64,000 nucleotides of DNA from Pelobates cultripes (lineage: Eukaryota; Chordata; Amphibia; Anura; Pelobatidae), in NCBI GenBank assembly GCA_933207985.1, contig OW240915.1, forward strand, positions 107,050,032 to 107,114,031. The letters run 5' to 3'. Below are positions 56,790 to 64,000 of this stretch, in pieces (within the stretch, counting starts at the first letter, position 1; every line of letters starts with the position of its first letter). Below the pieces are notes generated by a model. The model made no database searches and was not told where the DNA came from. It saw only the letters and a program-made list of their open reading frames with translations. Both the position numbers and the translations under genes were made by a program.

Positions 56790-57400
56790 CAGTATTATTA
56801 TTGGTATTTATATAGTGCCAACTAATTCTGCAGTGCTTTACAATATTATGAAAGGGGGGGGGGATTTACAATACATAAGACAATTACACAGTGAGACAGG
56901 AACAATAGGTAGATGACGACCCTGCTCAAATGAGCTTACAGTCTCGATGAGGTGGGGTACAAATACACAACAGGGAAGCAAGGGTGACAGCCACGAAACA
57001 AGTTGGAAAAGTAGCAGAGCTGGAGGTTAGACTGAAGTATGGCTTTTTAGGAGAGCAAGAAACAGACTTGGGTGAGTATAGATAAGTTGCTCTGGGAGTC
57101 CATAAGCATTTCTGAACGGATATGTTTTGAGGGACTTCTTAAACAATTGAAGCCTAGGGGAGAGTCTGATGGGGATAGGCAGGCTGTTCCAAAAGAAGGG
57201 AGCCGTCCGCGAGAAGTCCTGCAAGCGAGAGTTAGCAGTAAGGGTGTGAGCAGCGGACAGGAGAAGGTCACCAGCAGAGCGGAGAGACCGAGAAGGGGCA
57301 TATGTATGAATCAGGGAAGAAATGTAAGAGGGGCTAGAGTGCATAAAAGACAGAAAAAGTACAGATATAGTACAGATTGTAATAATAAACAAATAATATG
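56790..57400 (-). pseudogene. LINE ORF C-terminus with 3'UTR (Rex1/L2-like)
   Basis: The minus strand reads PSRSLRSAGDLLLSAAHTL, then FSRTAPFFWNSLPIPIRLS and FKKSLKTYPFRNAY, the typical W-N-S-L-P end of these reverse transcriptases. The 3'UTR continues (complement) through tgagcagggtc to a block with attgtaaagcactgcag and a terminal (ATA)n at 56790-56810. Confidence 0.65.
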
Positions 57401-57683
57401 ACTCTGTTTGGTCAGATCACTCACATTTAATTTAGCCATAAATATTGGCTCCGTATAGATCTATTTTATTATTCTGTAACTGGGCACCTCTATCTTAACT
57501 CCCTATCAGTAATTGTTAGAAGTACTTTCCTTTACACATGGAGTCAGCAGAAAGAAAGCATACATAGAAGAGAAGAAATTAAACAATGTTCATGTGTATC
57601 TTCCTCATTTGCTATGTGTGCCCAGGTTATTTGCTAAATCTATAATATGAATTTATAGAATTCAGAGCATCACATAAAATAAA

Positions 57684-57970
57684 TTAAAAGGTTATTCCAA
57701 CCACTATAACCATTTCTGCTTTTTCAGGTGTTCATGGTGGTAGGAGTATGGTTGTGCAGTGTTTCAGTTTGAAACACTGCACAAATATCTTAAAGAGAGC
57801 TAATGCGCTCTGAGTTAATTAAATGGTCCAATCAAACACTTCTCTATGGAATTCTGTGTGGCTCTGGTATCAGACGGGATTGTGCTAAGACGCATAGGTA
57901 GTTTTGTCCAGCGCTGAATGTTTTTAAGTATTTTTTGAGAGGGCGGGGGGAGGGGGTGGGCTAAAGAATA
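57684..57970. repeat. T2-like MITE left-end fragment
   Basis: Starts TTAAAAGGTTATTCCAACC, with the hairpin GCAGTGTTTCAGTTTGAAAC following. The right end was not found. It is a diverged member of a TTAAAGG family. Confidence 0.5.
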
Positions 57971-58056
57971 ATGCCTAATAAGGGCATGTAGCTTCACAGG
58001 CATACATTGAGGGTGTTATTATTATTAATAAACTGCCTACTAATTCTGCATTAATG

Positions 58057-58733
58057 TACCGTATATACTTGAGTATAAGACGAGTTTTGCGGCACATTTT
58101 TTGTGCTGAAAAACCCCCACTCGTCTTATACCCTTACATTGCCATAATACAGACCATGACCGCCGGGCTCATTACAAGCCCGGCGGTCCTGTTGGGGGCT
58201 GGCAGAGAGCTGTTACTTACCTTTCCTGCAGCTCGTCAGCTCCCTTCACCTCCGTGCTGGTCAGCTCCCTTCTCCTCCACTGTAAGTCTCGCGAGGGCCG
58301 CGGGGTAAAAGCGTTGCCACGGTTACCGTGGCAACACTCCGCGCGGCACATAGACCGCAAGACTTACATTGGAGAAGGGAGCTGACCGGCACGGAGGTGA
58401 AGGGAGCTGACAGGAGCTGCAGGAAAGGTAAGTAACAGTTCTCTGCCAGCCCCCCTCCTACACAGCCCATGCAACTGGAACATGAGGGAATGAGAGACAA
58501 AAAAATATAAATACAAATTTAAATAATAATATAATAAAAAAATTTATAATATTAAAATAAAATAAAAATAATATCTTTTTTTTTTTAAATATTAAAATAA
58601 TAATAATTTTAAAAAATAATAAAAATGCCACCCCCCACCAAAGCTACACACTCTGCATCACGCACACTACATTCATAAACACACACACACACTGCACTCA
58701 TACATACACACACTGCATTATATACACACACTA

Positions 58734-58768
<35 letters not shown>

Positions 58769-58964
58769 TTCATTATATACACAAAATAAATATTCAATTA
58801 ATGTAATTTTTTTGGGATCTAATTTTATTTAGAAATTTACCAGTAGCTGCTGCATTTTCCACCCTAGTCTTATACTCGAGTCAATACGCTTTCCCAGTTT
58901 TTTGGGGTAAAATTAGGGGTCTCGACTTATATTCGGGTCGACTTATACTCTAGTATATACGGTA
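58057..58964. mobile_element. TIR element of the TACCGTATATACT type, with internal palindrome
   Basis: The left end TACCGTATATACTTGAGTAT and (inverse) right end TACCGTATATACTAGAGTAT are nearly identical. A second large palindrome sits inside (about 58200-58455, arms with AGCTCCCTTCACCTCCGTGC and the inverse) followed by an A/T run and a CA microsatellite. The superfamily is not certain. Confidence 0.75.
58676..58764. repeat. (CA)n microsatellite
   Basis: Several CA runs separated by ctgcattcat-type spacers, inside the TIR element. Confidence 0.85.
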
Positions 58965-59117
58965 CATACAATAGGTGGACTTACAATCATGCAGTTTTTG
59001 CAGAGATTGGCAGTTAAATGGCTATGCAAAAAAAGTGTCAAAGTACCCTTAGGTAAATAGCCTGTGATGTCTTCATATAAATATATACTTTTGTGTGGCA
59101 ATTTTGTTTTCTGTGAT

Positions 59118-61184
59118 CAGGGCCGGCCTTAGGCAATTAGGCGCCCTGTGCAAAAAGTCTTCACGGCGCCCCCCCCCCACCTCCCACCAAGTTGCCTGAA
59201 TACAGTAACACACACAGGCACCGGGGACGTGTGTATCACGAGGCAAACAAGGCATCTGCCTTGGGCGCCACTTTGCAGGGGGCGGCAAAAAAAAGCATCC
59301 CTCCAAACCCCCAGGCAGATCCCTTGCTTGCCTCGCATCCTGGGGGGCTCAAGAGCTGACCGGCTGGCCACTTTTGAGCCCCCCCAAGGCTGGCAGCGGG
59401 CAGCGAAGGAGCATACTCACCTGAGCTCTTCCTGCTCAGCTTCCTCTGCGCCGCTTAATGAAGCCGGGAGCCAGAATATGACGTCAGTCCGGCTCCCAGC
59501 ATCACTAAGCGCTGCTTACTCAGCCTGTGCGCCCCCTGCCTGCCTGCCCAGCAGCCACACTGGACTGCTGGTAAGAAATCCACTACAGCTTTCCCAGGGA
59601 GGCTGGGTGGATTTAAAATAAATGTAAAAAATATTAGTTTGTGAGTGTTAGTGGAAATGTCTGTGTGTGTGTCTGTGAGTGTTTATTTTGAAGTGAATGT
59701 GTGTGTGTGTGTGTGTGTGTGTGTCTGTAAGTGTGTAATTGTGTGTGTCTGTAAGTGAATGTGTGTGTGTCTGTGAGTGAATGTGTGTGTTGGTCAGTGA
59801 GTGTATATGTGTCAGTCAGTGAGTGTATATGTGTCAGTCAGTGAGTGTGTATGTGTCGTCAGTGAGTGTGTGTCGGTCAGTGAGTGTGTAAGTCAGTGAG
59901 TGTGTATGTGTCGGTCAGTGAGTGTGTGTCGGTCAGTGAGTGTGTGTCAGTCAGTGTGTATGTGTCGGTCAGTGGAGTCGCGCATCTTTCAGTGAGTGCT
60001 TGCGTCTGTCAGTGAGAGTGTGCATCTGTCAGTGTGTGTCCAAGTAATAGTGTATGTGTGTATGTCATTGTTTGTCAGTGTATATGAGAGTGTGTGTCTG
60101 TCAGTGAGTGTGTGTCTGTCAGTGAGTGTGCGTCTGTCAGTGAGTGAGCGTCTGTCAGTCAAAGTGCGGCCTTGACAGGAAGGGGTGGGGGGAATTTAAA
60201 CTCGGTTACAGGCATGTACACACACACTCAGTTAAAGGCAGTCACACATACAGGCACAGGCACAAACAATGGCACAGCTACAGCGACACACACAGACAGT
60301 CACATAGGCAGTCACACACACAGACAGACACACAGTAACACACATAGACAGTTATACACACACAGGCAGGCAGTCACACAGATAGAAAGTCACACACACA
60401 GGCAGGCAGTCACACACAGACAGATAGTTACAGACAGACACACACAGGCAGGCAGGCAGTCACATACAGGCAGTCACACACACAGGCAGTCACATACAGG
60501 CAGTCACACACACAGGCAGTCACACACACAGACAGACAGTCACACACACAGACAGTCACACAGACAGACAGTCTCACACACACAGGCAGTCACACACACG
60601 GGCAGTCACACAGACAGACAGTCACACAGACAGACAGTCACACACACAGGCAGTCACATACATGGGCAGTCACACAGACAGACAGTCACACACACAGACA
60701 GTCACACACAGGCAGGCAGTCACACACAGAGACAGTCACACACACACACAGAGACAGACAGTCACACACACACACACAAGGACAGGCAGTCACACACACA
60801 CACAGACAGTCACACGCACACACAGACAGTCACACAAACAGGCAAACAGTCACACACTTACCTCTTTCCAGTGGATGCAGTTGGCTGATGGGGAAGCATC
60901 TTTCCCTCTTCCTGTACAGCAGGGGCTTCGGGAGGTATTAGCCCCGCCTCCGCCTCTCGATAAGCCCCGCCTCCGCCGCTCGGTAAACCCCGCCCCCTCT
61001 GCCGCGATTTTTTTTTTTTTTTTTTAAATAGACCTGGGTGGAGAATAATTAATCCTCCAGCCAGGTACCTCTTTTAGCTCCCCTGCACTCCGGCCATGAG
61101 TGAGCTGTGTCGGCCACAGGGCGCCCCCTGTTCCATGGCGCCCTGTGCGGTCGCACAGCTCGCACACCCCTAAGGCCGGCCCTG
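59118..61184. mobile_element. hAT element with opposed TG/CA minisatellite arms, 2067 bp
   Basis: The ends CAGGGCCGGCCTTAGG and (inverse) CAGGGCCGGCCTTAGG are identical. Flanks tctgtgat (59110-59117 and 61185-61192) form a perfect 8-bp duplication. Just inside are ggcgccctgtgc arms. The core is a GTGTGTCAGTGAG-type array (59640-60160) followed by a complementary CACACACAGGCAGTCA array (60210-60860). No transposase is seen. Confidence 0.92.
59640..60870. repeat. Opposed minisatellite arrays in the hAT element
   Basis: The TG-rich half has units such as GTGTGTCGGTCAGTGA. The CA-rich half has units such as CACACACAGGCAGT and CACACAGACAGACAGT. A long Thr/His/Ser-rich frame at 60172-60888 is produced by the array and is not a gene. 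Confidence 0.9.
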
Positions 61185-61323
61185 TCTGTGATGGCTAATA
61201 AACAAAGTCAAATATACCACATTATAAAATTGTGCCACATTAAAATTGTATTTTGTGATCGGTAACTGAAATCCTAGACATAGGATGTATTCTGTAAATA
61301 AGGACAAATATTTTTTTTTTTTC

Positions 61324-61832
61324 TTAAAGGACCACTGTAGGCACCCAGACCACTTCAGCTTAATGAAGTGGTCTGGGTGCCTGGTCCAGCTAGGGTTAAC
61401 CCTTTTTTTTTTTTTATAAACATAGCAGTTTCAGAGAAACTGATATGTTTACACTGAGGGTTAATCCAGCCTCTAGAGCCTCTAGTGGCTGTCTCATTGA
61501 CAGCCGCTAGAGGCGCTTGCGTGCTTCTCACTGTGAAAATCACAGTGAGAAGACGCCGGCGTCCATAGGAAAGCATTGTAAATGCTTTCCTATGAGACTG
61601 GCTGAATGCGCGCGCAGCTCCTGCTGCGCATGCGCATTCAGCCGATGATGTCGCTATGGAGGAGGAGAGGAGGAGGAAAGCTCCCCGCCCGGCGCTGGAG
61701 AAAGGTAAGATTTTAACCCCTTCCTCTCCCCAGAGCCCGGCGGGAGGGGGACCCTGAGGGTGGGGGCACCTGCAGGGCACTATAGTGCCAGGAAAACAAG
61801 TATGTTTTCCTGGCACTATAGTGGTCCTTTAA
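61324..61832. mobile_element. T2-like hairpin MITE, copy G
   Basis: The ends TTAAAGGACCACTGTAGG and ACTATAGTGGTCCTTTAA have TTAA borders. It has the same stem-loop chain as copies E and F with minor changes, and an extra terminal palindrome (GGCACTATAGTGCCAGGAAA and its inverse near 61778-61820). Confidence 0.9.
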
Positions 61833-63030
61833 GCTGCACTAACTATGTAAACATTATTGCTAAAACTGCAGAAAATGTGGGGGGTTTGCATTTATTTTAT
61901 AATAAAATATCAGTTATATATGCACAGATGAAAAATAATATATATGCACAGATGAAAATAAAATGGCAAAATTGCTTGTGTTCTTTAGTACAAAACAAGA
62001 AACTGAAGTGGTGTCCTTCAAGGGTTAACTTCTACAATATTAAAACTCTTCATTAACAGAGTAAAGAAAAACTATTTATTTTACAGTATCCTGGCAAACA
62101 AGTTGCCACATAATTACAGCATTGGCCCAAAGACCTCACTAATAATATCTTAGCACCAAGAGCCAGATACCAGACAAAGGGCATTTGTATTGAATAACCA
62201 GAAATACAGCTATCTTGGGTAATTTAGTCCATCCCCATGGGAGCCTCTTATCTGTTATCTATAGATTATGTACAATATGATATCACGCAGGGGAATAAAC
62301 TGCCATGATGTTGGTTTTGAGAATCCCTGAAGAATTCTTCAAAAGCACATTTGAAAGATATTCATACAAGTACGAAGATAATAAGAATCTAAGTGGTTAA
62401 ATATATTAAAGCATATGCATTCAGTATGCTTCCTACATTGCCATGTGAACCATGCATTAAGGAGCAATTCTGTTGACATTTCTTCATTTTGCCTTAGCAG
62501 TGATTGTCACTTTAAAGTCTTGTCACATTGTTGATGATGCAATGAAAATATAATTACAGCTGTATTTTCTGTAAGAAAGGTCCCATGGCTAGCTGGATAT
62601 GAACCCTGCTGGCTTTTAATACAGTTGAAAATACATCTCACAATAATAAAGTACACCTCCTGGTGTGTTACACTGTTTGAACGGAACATAACAAAACTTT
62701 CCAGCATGAGACTTAGAATGAGAATCTTTATTGTTCCAGGATCACAGGGAGAAAGTGAGTGATATAGACTTTTAATCTACTAACCCCTAAGAAGGAATTC
62801 CTGGCTAATCTTTATTTTAGATCAAGAAATAAAAATCACATTATGTAGTCTGGGGGTCTAATGGACTCCTATACTGTCAAGTTATGTGTGATACTGTGTA
62901 TTAGTAGGTTGAGGTGGCCTAAACAAGACTTCTGACATATAGTCACCTCATGTTTGGTGAAGGGTAGGTTCAGGTTTTTTATTTTATTTTTTGTGGGTAA
63001 ATATTTACAAGAGTTTAATACCATAGTATA
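61833..63030. other. Intron or upstream region, no gene recognised
   Basis: AT-rich, with a short direct repeat at 61917-61960 (atatgcacagatgaaaa twice). No VPS41 exon was recognised upstream of 55765. Confidence 0.4.
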
Positions 63031-63460
63031 CAGGGGAGGGCTGGCAGCCTTAGGCCTGGGGGGCAAAACCAGTCAAGTGGCCCATTGCACCACCAAATCA
63101 GTTCACCATCCATGCCCACCTGGTTTTATAACGGATATTGATGTTATGCTAATCAGTAGCTCTTTGCCATACCCGCTTCTTCACGGCTCTGACTTTCAAT
63201 GTTGTCAGAGCGCAGGCTGAGAATCTCTGAGCCTGTGCTCTGACTCACTAACTGAGCGCCAGAACCATGAGAGAGAGGATATAATCTGACTGCACCTACT
63301 GCTGGTGCGCACCAGTGGACCACCAGCGAATCATTTAAATTGAATATGCTGGCCTGGTGTCCCCAACTTGTGAGCTGTGTTGGCCGCCGGGCGTCTCTGT
63401 TGTCATGGCACCCTGCATGACCGCACAGCTTGCACACCCCAACATCTGGCCCTGCTGACA
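63031..63460. repeat. Degraded relative of the CAGGGCC hAT family
   Basis: The left edge CAGGGGAGGGCTGGCAGCC and ccttaggcctgg, and the right-hand tgagctgtgttggccgccgg, ccgcacagcttgcacacccc and CTGGCCCTG, mirror the end sequence of the element at 59118-61184. No target duplication is visible. Confidence 0.5.
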
Positions 63461-63905
63461 CATACTGATGTTACTACTTAGAAATCCCTCAATATTAATA
63501 CAGACATCAGAGTAAACACCAATAAACTGTGCAAACAGAGCTGATCCCCCCCAAAGATTTGCTGAATGGATTTGTTGTAAGATTAAATCATGCCTCCTCC
63601 TCTCCCTCTCCCATGCGCTGCGCTGTAGGCTGGGAGGAAGTGAAGAGTAATCACATTCTCCCAGCACAGCCCCACCTGTGGCTGCATGGGGCACAGCTGT
63701 TTAATGTAATGCTTGCAGGACGGCCACCTGCCGCAGAACCTCTTTGTTCCCATCGCTGCAAAGGGCTCCAGGCACTGCTTGCTGTGAGTGTGAGCCATTG
63801 TAAATTAGGGGCAGAGGGCACTTGCACTGCGGTAAAGACAGGTCTGGGCAGGAGGAGAGTGCAGTGCAATCCCCTCCTGTGGGTCACCAGTAGACAGTGT
63901 AGACA

Positions 63906-63989
63906 CAGTGTGTGTTTACATTAAAAAGCCTGCAGGGACCGGCTATAGACACCAGAACCACTTCATTAAGCTATAGTGTCCCTATAGAT
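63906..63989. repeat. T2-like MITE end fragment, copy I
   Basis: gtttacattaaaaagcctgc, CACTTCATTAAGC and TATAGTGTCCCTATAG match the right end of copies B/D. The terminal TTAA is not present (ccctatag), so it is eroded or cut. Confidence 0.6.
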
Positions 63990-64000
63990 TAGTGTCACTA

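Noticed and set aside
59640..60870. CRISPR-like regular repeats
   Set aside because: There are no unique spacers; units are low-complexity and the genome is eukaryotic.
60172..60888. 238-codon Thr/His/Ser/Gln-rich frame
   Set aside because: It is the translation of the CACACAGGCAGT array in the hAT element.
1..64000. tRNA, rRNA or snRNA genes
   Set aside because: No cloverleaf with A/B boxes and no rRNA core motif was noticed on either strand by eye; a dedicated scan would be needed to exclude them.

Overview
The window is vertebrate genomic DNA, and everything points to a frog. It is an AT-rich, intron-dominated stretch crowded with families typical of amphibian genomes: TTAA-target hairpin MITEs resembling Xenopus T2/Kolobok elements, hAT elements with 8-bp duplications, long-TIR Tc1 elements, L1, CR1/L2 and Rex-like LINE pieces, and a Penelope-like element. 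There is no prokaryotic-style gene organisation.

The only host gene I can support is VPS41, a HOPS-complex subunit involved in late-endosome/lysosome fusion, on the minus strand. Eleven consecutive coding exons (55765 down to 2941) join in phase with GT-AG borders and give 354 codons, running from the alpha-solenoid (FATLIREWPGDLY) to the first two thirds of the C-terminal RING-H2 finger (CEACL ... CRHMFHREC). Upstream exons lie beyond 64000. The last exon (CNIC half of the RING, C-terminus, 3'UTR) was not found and should lie left of base 1.

The rest is intronic. Intron 3021-8792 holds an L1 ORF1 relic, a hAT MITE and a solo LTR inside an old tandem repeat. Intron 8838-17150 holds a Tc1 element (8936-14007) split by a roughly 3.5-kb CR1/L2-type LINE, plus a second Tc1 fragment. 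Intron 17251-21917 holds two inverted T2-like MITEs and a 5'-truncated L1 with target duplication. Intron 22055-28767 holds a palindromic TTAA element and a polypurine minisatellite. Intron 28909-42029 holds a Tc1 relic and a 4.7-kb Penelope-like element with an intact 825-codon reverse transcriptase/GIY-YIG ORF, 142-bp inverted termini and a 13-bp duplication; that element sits in a T2-like MITE which also took a hAT insertion. Introns 44376-49759 and upstream of 55765 each hold a hAT element with perfect 8-bp duplications and a core of inverted minisatellite arms. Intron 51914-55637 holds a LINE split by a TTAA element.

The elements do not act together as one system. They record repeated nested insertion into introns of one housekeeping gene. 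The Penelope-like element is the most noteworthy object: near-identical ends, an uninterrupted catalytic ORF, and a degenerate hammerhead-like motif near its 3' end.
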